DNA of 64,000 nt from Diphasiastrum complanatum (GCA_029204225.1 CM055114.1:11531634-11595633), one strand, 5' to 3'. Counted from the first letter of the stretch, positions 35,614 through 49,367 are shown. The notes: a model not told the origin generated them from the letters alone. Numbers and translations: made by a program.

Positions 35614-38600
35614 CTATTGAAAATGCACGGAACTTAGTAAGAATTCATCTATCTTTGATGTGCACAAATCAGCTTCTGAGATTGCTTTCTTATCAGTATT
35701 ATTCATTAGATCCTTTCTCGTCGCAAAGCTTCTCATAAATTGTTCCAGTGAGATTTCCAAAATCAATTGAAGGTAATGTGAGGATGATGTAATATCTGAC
35801 GGGTCAACTTCACCAAAGAGAACATTTGTCTGAAAGGGAGTCTTTTGGTCCACTAAGCAAAGAGGACTTTTATATAACGTTCTCCTAGAAGCCTGCAGCA
35901 TATCATACATTTAGCACAGCTCAAAGAATCTTCAATCATGCTATCTTACAGCTATATTCTAATGGCAGTACTGTATTTTGTTCATTAGACGTCAGTACAA
36001 ATGTGTTATAAAAAAAACTTCACCCACAGAGTTATCCAATGCTTTACTTTGTGGAAAAGTACCTGAAAGAGCATCCGTAATTTCTCTACATCTTCTGTTT
36101 GAAGGTGCCGAGCTTGCATAAGTTCCATGAAGAGGCAGACATGCCAATGAGATAAAGACCGTGCCGACAAGTTGTCTATCACAGCAGAAATGTTTTGAGG
36201 GGAGAAAACCGATGGCAACCAGTCTAAGGATGGAGAGATTTTGAGTACCGACAAGGCGATTGTTATTAAACCTATACAATGAGATGGGACAAGAACTGGA
36301 GCACCTTGAACAGGGCATTTTCCTGCAGCTGCAAGTGATCGCATCAATTCCTCCACCAGGAAGCGATACCAAGGACTCCTCTCAACCACCCATCTTTGAT
36401 CTTTCTTGAGCTTCTTGGTCGATATCAGCCAATACAAACAAAATGAAGCATTCTTCGAAATCTGCTGACAATCGTGCAAGGCAGAGGCTTGAAGAACCAA
36501 TAAAATTGATTTGATAAAATCAATGGAGACATTAAGCTCTTCAATATTTTGATCTGAATCACTATCTGTATGCTCTGCAAGCTGTGAAAATACGAGAACT
36601 AGACAGGAAGACGAGAGAATTTTGAGTAGCCGGGATCCATAGTGAAGAACTTGGCACAAATGCTTAACCGTGACTAAGCTTTTAAATAGTTGGATGTGGG
36701 TAGCAGCTTCCTTTTTGAATGTTAGTGATTCCTCACAAGAACTTGCAAATCCAATGAGTTCTTTGTTACCTTCACTGGCAAGCCAGTTACTCTTTGACTT
36801 CAGTGCACTGTCCAATACAGTCCTTCAAAGGAATTAGTTGATAGATCATCGAATGGCAAAAGTAATAGCAGGTAGAATTTTTTTTGACATTCATAATGTC
36901 CAATTTAAAAGTGAGCGCCAGTGATTCCTTGGAAGGCTCAACCTATGCAACTTACACTCTTAGCCACAGCATATGAAATACCAGGGAGAGGCATATAATC
37001 TCTTCTTCAGGGTTTACTAAAGCTAGTTGAGAAAGCTTGCTAGGCTCCTTGATTCCATTTATGATATTTGACCACAAAGTAATCAGCAGATCCTTATTAA
37101 AGCACAAGACATAAGAAGCTTCTGCAAGAATGTCTGATTCTAATGATTTGCTTATTATCAGGCATATGACATATAAATATGAAGGAGCTTGTGCAGTGGC
37201 TCTCATGTTGACAGTTTCTGGGCACAGGAGTAGGTGAATTGCCTGCAAATTCCACAAAGTAGTTGAGAGAAGTTGGATGCCAACCACTGTTAAAGGGAGT
37301 AATTCTGTTGTGTGTTATCGCTGTTATAATCTAGGAAACATCTGATACCTGGTTGGCTATGTCAAGCCAGGAATCACCATTAGCTTCAAGATCTCCTGGG
37401 GTCATTGTCTGCAATAGAAGAAATAGGAGCTGAAAAATAGACATTATTGTTGATGCGCAAGCCTTGGAACCATATTTCAGAATCCACGAACGTATGCTAC
37501 AAACAAGACCGTTCTGATGAAATCCAGGTGCAATAGTTGGGGAGAAACGCATCAAATCAATATACACAAAAGCTATAGTCTGTGTCTCCTTGTCAATCAA
37601 AAGTTCACCGAGTTTCTCAAATAGCTGTACTAAAACTTTTACAACAAAACCATTTTCTGCAGCCAGTTCAGAGAGAATTCTCCATTCTTGCGAGCATGAA
37701 TTTTTCTTTTCCACTTCACTGTCCAGAATCCTTGATTCCTGAAAAACCTCAAAAGGATCAACTATAAACCATGAGAGAAGTTGTTCCATTACCAAAGGTT
37801 TAAGAGGTTCTTTGCAAAAGAACCATTTCAGAACAGGCTTTGGTGTTTTTGATGAGATATACTGAATGCCATGGCTTTGTTTTATTGTTTCTATCAAAAG
37901 TTTTTCTGCTTCATTGCTACATGGTTGAGTGCCTACATCAAGGGTTTCTTTCAGAAGTGCGTACAAAAAGACAAAATGCCCAAAACCTGCTGGAAGAGGA
38001 GACTTATTCCATAAATTGGATCCATTTACAACAATAAAGTGATCCAGCGAGGCCAGTATTTGATATTCATGGGCTAGTCTGCAAAAAGAATTCCAGTCAA
38101 AAGTTGAGGTAAGTAAAAGTGGGCATTAAGCCAAAATCCTTGAGAAACTGGATACTATGTCAGCTAAATGAGCATTTTCTTTTCCTTCAATATTCAACAT
38201 AATATCCAATGATGATCAATTATGGTTTAAGTCATTTTCAATTGAGATCAAGCAGGAATCACAAATGTGTGTGTATAAATCATCTAACAGTGCTCAAGCA
38301 TTTCTTAAGTCATAGTTTCAAAGCCTCATACACAACTGTACAGTCTATAGGTCATAATTGACTGTTACACCAGGGACAGCATAGTATGCAAGCTTACAGA
38401 AGAGTACCAGAAATCTTATTGAAGAAAAAATTCTTCTCACCTGTCATTATGAAGATGGCTCGTGTAGATAATTGCAAAGATAGCATACTGTGTACTCATA
38501 AGTGCCAAGTTTTGACTGCTATTTTGTTCCATCAGAGTAAGCAAGTCAATGGGATCGCTGGGTAGATTCTGAGAGGCTGCTTTAACAAGTTGGCCCAGTT

Positions 38601-41600
38601 CCTTTCCAGCGAGGCTATCAACTATTGCACTTAATACATCATATGCACTTTTCTTGAAAATTGCTGATGGAAAACAGTTCATGCTTTGATATAAGAGGCT
38701 ACACCAAGACTTTGAGGCTAACTTTTCTGCTAAAATCACATTGCGGCTTGGACCACTTGATTGCAGAAAGTGCAAACAAGTGTCAATAAATGCCAAGGCA
38801 GTTTCTTCCTCTTCCAGGTTCTCAAAACAGATTGAAATGGTAGGAAGTAGCTCGATTTCAAAGAGATCCAGAAGTGACAAAGCAAGGGTACAATATGAAG
38901 AATCACCAGCAGCTCTTTTCTGACTAAACTTAGATGCTTCTTGAAGAATACAAGCAGAAGATCGCAAAACTATATGCTGAATAGCAAAACGACAAGAAGT
39001 CGTTGCTGATGCAATGGCACTTCTTGCACACAAAAGAAGAACGTGAGGAACAAAATCCAAACCATAGCAACAGGGTACCTTCAGTAGAGCAATGAAGGCA
39101 GAACATGCTGCTGCAAATGTTTCTGGATACAAGTGATTGCCACCTCCATGTGCACTAAGATCTTCAACAAGGCTGGCGTGCTGTTCGAGCACCTTCTTAA
39201 TAATAAGAAACAAACTCTCTGCTCTTCCTGCTGTGAGTAATCCAGGAATGTCAGAGATGTTAGCTGCAAGTAAGAGCATTGCTTCCTTTTGCACCATCCA
39301 GTTTGGCTCAATGAAAGACTCAAGAACACGAATTACTGCCTCAACTCCAAATATCAATCGTTGGGTGAATAAATCTCCTGCTGCTGACAATGTAATGAGA
39401 GCACCAATAGCTACATTTGCAATTTGAAGGATGTCCTCTGCCCACAGGATTGGACATCTAGTCAGACCAGTGAGGAATATCTTACATGTCAGAATCAGAT
39501 AGCATCAAACAGGAAAATGAGACATTTGAGTTCAACCTGGGGCTTTGTGAAATGCTTTTCAAATAAAGGAAACCAGGATTTTTCTAAATCAATGACATTT
39601 GAACACTTAAAACCTAGTGTCTTTTAGTCAAAACTTTATGCCTCTTTATGAGATTGGACTATTATTGAGCCCTGATTACTGACTTGCGGACCTAGCCCTG
39701 TTTTGCACCTCCAAACAATATAAATAGGCCTATAGACCTTATTACTGATTAGGTGATGATTAGATAGTAGAAACTATAAGTGGCTTTTATCTCCAGTTTT
39801 AGGTTAGTTCCCAGCTTTCATATTGTCAGTTCCTATCGCAACTTCTTATTTGGTTATGCACTTGAGTAGTGTAGTAGTTACTTTTTCTTACATCTGTAGT
39901 TCTTCCAGATCTAATCCATTTCCTTTCACTTCTTCTGTTGTTTCAATTATGATTGGTAGCGGAGCACTTTTCCTACAATGATTAGATCTTCATTTATGTT
40001 GCACACTAGAATTTGTAGTGTTTTTGAGAAAAGCCTAGTTTTATTCTTTTGGCTTCAATTTCCTCAGTAGTGACTAGATTTTCAACTTGAATAGACGTTT
40101 GGCTTTCTCTCCTTAAATAGCTAAAGATAATTCAAGTTTTTGTTAAAAAGGGTAGGGTGCCATAAAATCCGCCTTCCCAGTCTTCAGAAACTATACTTAT
40201 TTGTACTTTTCTGTGGGCTTCTTAGGAGATTTTTTAATCACCACGTTTCTTACAATATGACACCTCTAATGCGCGTTACATTTCATCATTTGGATCAATG
40301 GAAATTCAACTATTGACTTCCCAAAAATTTAAAATTTCCAAAGCCTCCTCTTTTCTTATTTTTTGGGAGAATATCAACAATAGGACCCTGCGAAATCTTT
40401 TTACAGTTTGTTATCCACTTTCCAGAAGTTGAATTGTGAAAAAAAAAAAAATATCAATCCTTCCCTCCACAATACTATGCAAGGAATCGGTGTCGAGTAA
40501 GAAAATGAAGTCATGACCTTCCAGGATCCTCATCGTGTATCAGCTCACTATCTAGAAACAGAAAACCTTCACGTGCCTTGGTAGATTATAAGCAAATTGG
40601 TGTCTTTGAGACTATCTTCTATATCTAGATAGTCATGACATGCTTGGTGTCATCATTGTTGCAAAGACACCAAGCAAGTCATCCAAATTCTGCTCATCCT
40701 TGCCCTCATGTTAATGCTACTGTAAGACATGGAGCTTTAGTCCTGTGCATCGAGGACAAAGAGATCCTTGCCCAAACAGAAAAAGCATATTCCGTCTTTC
40801 TTGGCCTTGTTATTCTGCTCAGGAGTGAGGAGAGATTTCTCATATGCACAATGAGTCGTAGGTGATGCCAATTTGCACTTCAAAATCTGATGCATCAAGA
40901 TAGGATCCATCTTCAAGAAGTTCTTCTGCCTAGCTTGGCTGTGAATCCTTCTCATGGGGCCACTCCAGATTCAGCCTTGTTGCGTACATTGCCTTCAAAG
41001 TTGAGATGAGACTATTTCAGTAGATAAGGCTGATTTGGAACCCTACAGGAGGTCTCATTTGGAGATTCTGAAATCTTTCCATTTCAATATACTTAGGGGC
41101 AAGAGATCTACCATTTCTTAGATTATGAGTTTGGTGTCTTGAGCTTCTTGTAGGGGAGTTTTATGTTTTTTCTGGAGATCTGCTTGAGCTATCGGTAGCC
41201 ATCGTTGTTCATCAAAATTTTTTAATTGGAGATAGTGAATGTTGTTTGATGTTTTCTGCTTTCATTGCTACCAATATTTGTGATTAAGTTAATAAGAGTT
41301 GCTAGGAGTAATAAAGCATAGGAGTGTAAGTTCATATGAAGTAATGCTAAACTATGAGTATAGAATTATCCAAAAAACCAACAATTACTGAAGCATGTGT
41401 CATAGTTAACAAGGAACATATTCACACCCCCTCGGAGTGTTCCCACATGCTCCCCGACATGGGATCATGAGTGGTTATGGGTGAGCGTTTCCATAGCAAG
41501 AAGAATTTCCCAACTATTCCCAGGCCGTTCCCCCTACAGTGTGGAGTCTTCATCATCGACTGTAGGAGAACAAGATAAACATGGAAGGGCACATAAAATT

Positions 41601-44600
41601 GAACATTGGAAAGTGTATCAACGAAAGGTGTAACAGGACACTGGATATATAACGCTTCTAGTTGTATAAGCGCCAGAGGTTGATGACAGAAGGAGATGGC
41701 TGTAGAGCAGAGTGTCTGAGCTCTGACCTGTATGTTACTTGTTAACTGTATGTACGTATCTTGTGATGTCCACTTGACATCAATAGTATATGACACTATG
41801 AGGACTGAATGTAGTCATTTGGCTTGCAACTTTGCCTCACCTTCTCTCATCCACATGTAAATTTTAGCTTGTAGACGTAGAAGAAATCAACTAACCTAAA
41901 CTAGACACAATTCAACCTATCATTTACTATCTCATCAGACTGATCAAACCTCCTATTGGTACATCTGTGTATGTCATCTGCACATACATGTCTCAGCTAT
42001 AGGTACAGGGTTCTCAACTATAGGTGCTTGTCTGTCAACTTTAATGTAGGAGTAGAAGCTGTGGATGCTTGTGCATGCTGGTCTGTATGAACCTGTGACT
42101 GATTTTTAGGTACATGTGCCTGTTCCTTAACTGTGTGTGATTGTGTCTTATCGGTAGACATATTAAATAGAGTATGAAATAAGAGAGTGAAGTGCTTTAT
42201 CCATATACCGAGCAAAAACTCTCTTAATGTGTTTGTCTCCTATCATTTAGACCACCTAAGTTATCCCACGTATTTCACAACCAAAGTAGATTCAATGAAG
42301 GGTTGAAAGAATGGAAGTTATAAATTCCAATCAAGTTGTAAGAGGAATGTACTGTGATCTACTATAGGAAAGACAACATGTAAACATGTATGCCAAGGTA
42401 AGAAAGAGATGAAGCGTTGGAAACCACCAGCAAGTTGGAATTTTGATCTCCCTAACTCCTAGATCTCAGTTTTGGAATATGTAAAAATGGGGAAAGAGAA
42501 CAATATAATAAAAGCCTGGAAAGCATACTCCAATATACGAAATATATGGTCGATAAGGTGCTGCGTATACATGACATGCAAAGGAAGATGACAATTGAAA
42601 AGAATATATGGTGGAGGATTTGAAGGCCACACATTATTTCTTGCCATAGATTCAAGCAACCCTCGTATCTCTACCATGGACTACTTGATATACAGGACGT
42701 GTAGAGGAAGATGAAAACTAAAAAGGATATGGTGGAGGGTATGGTGGGGGAGGAAGGCGACGCAAAATTTCTTGTCATAGCTTCAAGCAACACTCGCATC
42801 TATGCCTTGGACTGCTAGATATACAGGACGTGTAGAGGAAGATGAAAACTAAAAAGGATATGGTGGAGGGTATGTTGTAGGATACTAATGAGAAGATGAT
42901 GCGTAATTTCTCTTCACAGATTCAAGCAACACTTGCATCTCTGCCATGGACTTCTCCATAATATTCATGTGAGCTTGCATGGATGGAGTATCAGTGGGAA
43001 AATTAGCTCCAATTGCAGTAGGATTACGAGCATGGCTATTAAGTGGAGATTGAAGTGCAACAAAACTAACAGGGATATTAACACGTTCACCAGCCATAGT
43101 GGAAACATTATGGGAAGTGGCAAAAAAATCAAAATGCTCTTTCTTTTGCTTCTTAACCATACAACTAGACCGTCACCTCAAGTTGGTCGTTACATGCCCT
43201 TATGGGTACATAACATCTTTAAGAACCTCCTCCTAAGGGAGCAAGGCAAAGAAGTTCAGTCTCAAATAATCTACTCTCTCCCAAGTGTCCTCATCATCTT
43301 ATTTCCCTTTCTAGTGTACTAAATACCCAAAACCATATGGTTTCTCAACCGATGTTGGTGAACCTAGACAATCTTCTATGGTACCGAAGGTACAAAGAAA
43401 GAACATCGAGTGAAAGAGCCACCTGAATCTCCGTTATTAACAAAAATGGAAGAATGATAACACCAGCTAAAAGGTTTTAAATTGCTGATTCCTCTTTATA
43501 CCTCATGCTGTCAAGAACTTGAAAACCTTAATCCTAGATGCCATCCAAACCATCATAAATGCATCCAAGTGAAGAATGTTCTTGCCTGACACTCTCAAAA
43601 TCTCAAATATGTACTCTGATATTCCCGCTTCCACAAGAATGCGGATCTCATTTTGCAAATCAGCTCGCACTGGGCATACTTGGCAAATTAGCTGTATCGA
43701 AGACACCTGGACTTGAATATCAGTTGACATGAGCGATCCTTTCATGGCCTCAGCAAAAATTTTTGCAAAGCATAATGTACTCTCACAAGTTGTTGCAGTC
43801 TCAGAGAATTCTTGGGAAGAGATTTCATCGTCTAAAACAAGGCCAATATCGTATACTGAACTCTGAGCCATCACACTCAAAAAAGCTGCGCACAGTGGGA
43901 GCAAGTAACTAAATGATTAGTTTAGACAGGGAAAATCTAGCTTGTTGTCTTAGATGAAGAAACTTCTGCCCTATGTTGTCAGCAAACTTCACATCAGCGA
44001 CTCGTGTCAATATCATGTGTTTTCTTCTTCTTTCTTATAGTAGGAATTCACAATTTTCTTACCTATGCCATTGGTGCGAAGCTCATCATCCTCTGTCTTC
44101 AACAATGCGTTTACTGCTAAGTGGATACATTGGGGACAGTATTTCAGAAGTTCATTGATGCCTTCTTGAAGAGACGAAAGCTTGTAGAGAACAAAGAGAA
44201 TTTCTCCACGTATATCATCTCTATAACTCGGAAGCCAAACGAAAAATATTTTTGTAAGAATAGAATAAATCAGCACTTTATCCAGAATGATGTCAAGGTT
44301 TAACTCATGTAAACTCGAATAGCATTACCAAAGGTGATTTGCAGGAAATTTATGAATCACATTCTAAAGCGACTGCTGGTCTCAATTGTAACAAAAATTG
44401 AAGTTCTCTCCTTCATACTCGATATCCCTCTTCATAGCGATGGCCATTATTCCGTAAACAGATGAAGGAGGTCCGAATACTAAAAGCGAGCAACCTTGCG
44501 TCAACAGGTGTCGCTACTGACATGAAGCACTTGTAATAGACATGCAACTCACCCGGGAAGTCGAAGGCCAGAAAGAAGATTCGACAAGAAAAATTCCGGA

Positions 44601-45482
44601 GCTCGTAAGACTTCTGGTAAATAAACCGCATGTCTTCCATGAAGGTCTATGAGACTACCCAGACTGTGCAACTGGGAATCAAATAAACACGAACGTCAAG
44701 CCCTCCCACCCCTCACAAATCTGTCTAGTTCAAATCAGCAAGCATAACGACCCTTATAATTAAATCCTTTTTCTGATAGACGTATGTTGAGCGTATGTAA
44801 CTGTGATATAGGTGATGAAACGGGTGAGAAAATAAATTTTCAATGTTCAAATACCAAAATAGCTTTTGCATTATAACTAGTTTGACAGTTTTTCAGGAGG
44901 CGTAATCTTGTGAACTAGAAACTGAATTTAAGCAGGAATATGGTATCCATAATTCGTTCAAATCTGACTTACCACAAATCTCTGACCACAACTCCATACC
45001 AACACTTGAGATGCAAGCTGAAGTGACAAGTGCGCAATGAAGTCGTTCAAAAGGATAGTATCGCCCGAGGCTAGTCTACACAGCCTTTGAATGGCCTCCA
45101 TAATGGCTTCAGCTAATCCTTCATCGGTGCACCGATACAGAGCCTCCGATAAGGATGGCACCAGAAAATGCCGATGCTGCAGAAATGAACTGCAAAAAGC
45201 ATCATCCTGCAATGCCTGCAGAAATTCAGTAAGAGCATAAGCTTTATGAATCACAAAAGCCGATCGCTGGGAGAGAAGATCCGAAAAGCAGGCCAAGCAC
45301 ATGTGTCCGCCTTGCGTAGTGCAAAGCAGAAGGGAAGCGTGATGTCCTCGACTGCAAAGCGTTGTGAGCGGAGCAGGAAAAGAAAGCTCCTCTTCACACC
45401 AATCGCTCGCCTGCGACGCCATCGCCATGTATCTCGACAGTGATGAGATCGATGTACTTGCTGCCAATTCGACGATAAGCAA
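35614..45482 (-). CDS. PRD1: PRD1 (putative recombination initiation defect 1), meiotic DSB factor
   Basis: Ortholog of plant PRD1, related to animal MEI1, needed for SPO11-dependent meiotic double-strand breaks; acts in the meiocyte nucleus. Nine exons (minus): 44,973-45,482, 44,553-44,671, 44,063-44,220, 43,586-43,885, 38,441-39,437, 37,349-38,078, 36,956-37,242, 36,063-36,822 and 35,614-35,892. They join in phase into 1,379 codons (Arabidopsis PRD1 about 1,330). Family landmarks: TQGGHMCLACFSDLL, DDIRGEILFVLYKL, EYIFEILRVS, LPSDPIDLLTLMEQNSS and SPWYRFLVEELM; helical, ARM-like throughout. An N-terminal C/H set (CSRGH...CLAC) may bind metal. Intron 4 is 4.1 kb and uses a GC donor (AG|GCAAGA); the other introns are GT-AG. 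The start could also be the in-frame ATG at 45,428. No internal stop. Confidence 0.92.
42560..42960. repeat. tandem repeat, about 131 bp, in PRD1 intron 4
   Basis: A block 'tacaggacgtgtagaggaag' followed by 'atgaaaactaaaaaggatatgg' occurs at 42,691 and 42,822. Diverged flanking copies (shared 'ttcttgtcatag.ttcaagcaac.ctcgcatct') extend it to about three units. Non-coding. Confidence 0.75.
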
Positions 45483-45996
45483 ATTGGCGATGAAATCTCC
45501 TCGTCAAGCTCCGAACGGCGGGCAAACTTTTTTTTTTTTTTTTTGGAGAGTAAATGATCGAGTTGCCATTTTCATTTTAGTGTTTGAATTTTGTAGACTT
45601 AGTTTATGGACACTACCTTAGGCAAAGGACACTAAGGATTTTCAGAATTTTTTAAGGTGCCGAACTTAAAACTTTTTGTCGAACACGGCAAAATGTCCTC
45701 TGCTGGCCACCTTCCATTGCGTAATGGGTACCTTTGACTTTTATCACATGCATTTTATGAAACGTAATGAGCACTTTAACTTTGACTAACCAGTCTCAAT
45801 GTGCCACGTGGTAGTTGTGCGCCTGATGCCCGACGTGAAGGGTGGAAAGTCTAGCACATCCATTTGAAAAATAAATACATACATGTATATTTTATAAGGC
45901 CAACTAATACCCATTTAAAAATTCTTTGGATGGAAAATATTCCACTTCATCACTAACAAAGTAAAACATAAAAAACCCTGTGATCAAATTTTTTAA

Positions 45997-45998
<2 letters not shown>

Positions 45999-46068
<70 letters not shown>
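45999..46068. repeat. (CT)n tract, about 70 bp, upstream of PRD1
   Basis: 35 CT units, i.e. (GA)n on the PRD1 coding strand, about 520 bp upstream of its start codon. GAGA tracts are bound by BPC proteins in plants; any regulatory role here is inference. Confidence 0.95.
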
Positions 46069-46071
<3 letters not shown>

Positions 46072-46384
46072 GATTGAAGTTAAGGAGATTTTCAAGGACG
46101 TCATACGACTTCACATACACTTTATGTTATTTCTTAGGCTGCAATAGGGAAGAAAGATTGAAGACTGACAGCCTGATATGTGAAAGAGTCGCATATTTAG
46201 ATATTATGCCGACCATTTTTAGATTTATTGGAAGAAGGTGCAAGTTGATGTACGCAAGATAGCATAGTGCTTATTTTGATGCGAAAAATGTGGAATGCAA
46301 GTGCAAATATCAATTAGGCTCTGAAACGAAACGAAACGAACTGAAACTGGACGAAACGAAGCGAAACGAACGAAACTTGAACGA

Positions 46385-46397
46385 GCTCTGATATTGA
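46385..46397 (-). other. degenerate primer-binding-site-like sequence
   Basis: Minus strand reads TGTCAATATCAGAGC around here, close to the tRNA-Met primer site, just after the CA end of the LTR at 46,401-47,829. A primer site should follow a 5' LTR, yet the right side of the same LTR has a polypurine tract. Confidence 0.4.
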
Positions 46398-46400
46398 CAT

Positions 46401-47829
46401 TGTTGAAGCGAAATCAAATTAATCGCGAATGAAAAATAATTCGGATATAGTTCAGATATGATTGCTGGTCACTACCGGCTATATCATTTCTACAATCCTC
46501 CAGAATGTAGACAGACACTGCTGATCTACGTTTCAAATTAATACAGCATTCAACGAAAACTGAACCAGTGTGCAAAATTGATAAAATGAGTGAATGAGAT
46601 ACACAAGCGATGACAGACAATAATTCATTCAAGATTAGACAAAATTAAAAGAGATATGTGCGTAATAGCTACAGTATCATCTACTGATCCTCTTGATTTT
46701 GAGCGATGTATGACAGACCCACACAGCGCATTGGCGTGAGAGAAGCGGTGTTCTTGCATGAGTAATGTCTCGCTTACTAGCAAACTTCCTGGATCTCTGT
46801 GGATCCTGCTTACAAAACTTGTCTCGCTCCCAGGCGGACTTCTATTCTATAGTTTGTATATTTCTATCTGCTACTATATGTATCTTATACATTCAGAGTA
46901 GCACACCAGATTAGATAGACTAAACAGTCTATAACTAATCACGGATTACAAGAGAGGTGGAATAGGCACGTACACTCTTCCGCTGACGTCATCATATCAG
47001 ATCAGGATTTTTGTACTTCATGGTACTTGCATAATCTTCCTGATCCTTTGGAGCGTGAAGATCAAAAAGTGTCGCAAAGATTTTCGTGTCGCTTCGAGCC
47101 GTTTGACTTTCACGTCGTCTGACTTTCTCCTGTTGTATCACAAAAAAATTTCTTTCGTGAACTTTTCGCGTTCGTGTCTCTTCGTCAAGGTGTTCGCGAA
47201 CATTTTCGCTTCATGTCTTTTCGTGATGTTCACAAACATTTTCGTTTCGTGTCTTTTCGTCATACTGAGGGCTGAAAGCTAGCAAAGCTTTGGTAATGGA
47301 AATATTTTGTTTCTTCAGCTCCCTCTCAAAGCGTGGTAGCTCAATGACTCCAAGACTGCTTATTCCTATGTTAAATTGCTTCATTGCGCATTATGGTACA
47401 TTGTGCGAAAATTGCATTTTGATTCGTATGACATTGCTTTTCGAAATCCGACAGTGCATGTTTGATTTTCATGTGACATTCCACATTTCGGATTCCGACA
47501 TTGCACATTTCAAAATTCAATATTGCACTTCTTGGTGCAACATTGCACATATGAAAACACAATGTGCATTCAATATGTAAACTCATCTGATTCATACACC
47601 ATTGAAATTATAAAATGCATTTCACACAAAAAATCATAATAATAATATTCTAGTATTAGTAATAATATCTATCAATGTATTACAAGATTGCTGCTTTCAC
47701 AGTCTCTCTAACTTGATATACTTACAAATGAACAATAACATAAACCTAATCTACTCATCGTCGTTGTCATGATGTCCACTCTCAACAATAAATCGTAAAC
47801 AATAATAATTTTATTATTGGTTTCTAACA
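46401..47829 (-). repeat. LTR of a copia element (-)
   Basis: On the minus strand it starts TGTTAGAAACC directly after a purine tract (GAGGGAGAG, about 47,830-47,838) and ends CTTCAACA at 46,401, giving about 1,429 bp with TG...CA ends and matching TGTT/AACA termini. It contains CGTTTCG/CGAACATTTTCG-rich short repeats at 47,130-47,270. The complementary CGAAACG array lies just outside at 46,322-46,378. The second LTR was not found. Confidence 0.6.
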
Positions 47830-48130
47830 CTCTCCCTCAATGATAAAATTACATCTTCTATTTCTAATAAAGTATGAAACTTTTCAAATTTACATCTACC
47901 TAATGACCTAGTAAAAATATTTGCCACTTGATCTTCATATTCATAGAAAACAAGATCAATGGCTCCATCAAGAATTTTCTCTCGAACAAAGTGATAATGT
48001 ACTTCGATGTGCTTGGTTCGAGCATGTAGAACTGGATTTTTGGCAAGGTGAATGCAGCTTTGGTTGTCACAAGAGATAGTAGTCGCATCCACCTGTGGTT
48101 GACCTAAATCAACAAGCAATCTTCGTAACC
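47830..48130 (-). pseudogene. copia RNase H C-terminal fragment
   Basis: Frame on the minus strand starts LRRLLVDLG and continues ISCDNQSCIHLAKNPVLHAR, then TKHIEVHYHFVREKIL and ANIFTRSLGRCKFEKFHTLL. These are the C-terminal blocks of copia RNase H. It is open up to the polypurine tract but cut off at 48,130, where the gypsy-type LTR (end CAACA at 48,131) begins. The rest of this copia element is not in the window as far as I can see. Confidence 0.82.
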
Positions 48131-49367
48131 TGTTGGGGTGCTTTCGAATGAATTAGGTGCGGAATAAGAAACAAAGTTCCAACATAGAGAACTTTACATG
48201 ATCTTTACCAAACTACAATATCAGCATTGACTTAGATCGAATGGAGGAATGTCAGAGACAACCATGAAGGGAGCGAACAATTAGGCGTCTGAGACAGCCA
48301 TTGTAGCGCAGGCATCCCAAAGGGAGCCGGGAACCACGACTTAGCTTCCCAACCTTCAACTCTTGCCATCCAAACCCACTTGACATACAAGCAACCAACT
48401 CGCCAACAACGATCAGACTTAACCAACTTGAAGTTCCGAAAACCAACATTGAGATCCAACCTGGCGCCATGCCAGATCGGGGGTCCCGATGTGGGTGACT
48501 TCCCTCCAAGCAAGCCGCCCGACATACATCAAACTTAACCAACTCGAAGCTTCGTTACATACGAGTAACATCCATTCCAAGCAAGCGGTCTGACTTACAT
48601 CAGACTTAACCAACTGAAAGCTTCGTCACGAGTGCTGGAAGCCAACCTGGCACCACGCCAGACTGGACAGCCATAAACAGGTAACTTCCACCCAAGCAAG
48701 CCATCCAACTCAGCCGACAGGTTAGAGCCCGTTCCCCAAGAGCTTAACTCATTCACGTTCATGCAAGGAACACTCAGGACCACAAGCTGCGACAGATATG
48801 GAGACAACCAGTTCCTGGACCAAATGGTGTCGACAGCATACCACTGGCGCCACGGACCGAATGGTCCTGACGGCATACCGCTGGCGTCCTGAGATATGAC
48901 CCTCAGCTATGTGCCAACTTAAAAATTTTGAAGCGGCCTTACAACTGGCGCTTTTACCGAACACTGAAATCCAGAAGGTAATCAGAGTCAGTTTGAGAAA
49001 AATCCCACTTTATTGATAAATCTGAGAGAGTTACATTTCAAGTGTGTGACCGACCCTAGTCTCCAGGGTGCTAGCACGCCAAGGCGAGAGCCATGACAAC
49101 TAAACCGTGAGGGGAGGCTGAGACTTGGTTGGAGCTCGCCCTGAGTCGCAACCCGCACTCCCCTATAGTATTGGTGGGATTCAGCCCACCCCCCTCATAG
49201 CAAGCACTCTACCTAGGCTGGTAAAGCACGTTTTGCTCTCTCTAGTATTTTCTCTCTCTAGATTTTATTGATCCCCTGGCTTCCTTTAATCATGCCTAGA
49301 TCGTGTGAGGTGATTGCACATCGATCTGAGCTCTCTAGACTTCGCTAGAACCGATCAAAGATTTTCA
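48131..49367 (-). repeat. 3' LTR of minus-strand gypsy-type element, distal part
   Basis: Continues (minus strand) the LTR that starts at 55,395 and is interrupted by the copia insertion. Its order of motifs parallels the 920-bp LTR at 12.3 kb: 'cgtgctttaccag', 'actatagggg', 'gtctcagc', 'aatgtaac.ctct' and 'aataaagt'. It ends CACCCCAACA. It holds imperfect repeats of 'agttggttaagtctgat' near 48,425, 48,540 and 48,612. Open frames here have no known product. Confidence 0.6.

Noticed and set aside
40737-40955. 72-codon minus-strand frame in PRD1 intron 4
   Set aside because: Lies in the intron, shows no recognisable domain, and the splice model across it is in phase.
42885-43160. 91-codon minus-strand frame in PRD1 intron 4 with a coiled-coil-like end
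   Set aside because: Resembles no PRD1 segment; the exon 4 to exon 5 alignment to the family is continuous without it.
48232-48964. Several minus-strand frames with repeated SSWLSLM-like segments
   Set aside because: They fall inside LTR sequence and reflect its internal nucleotide repeats.
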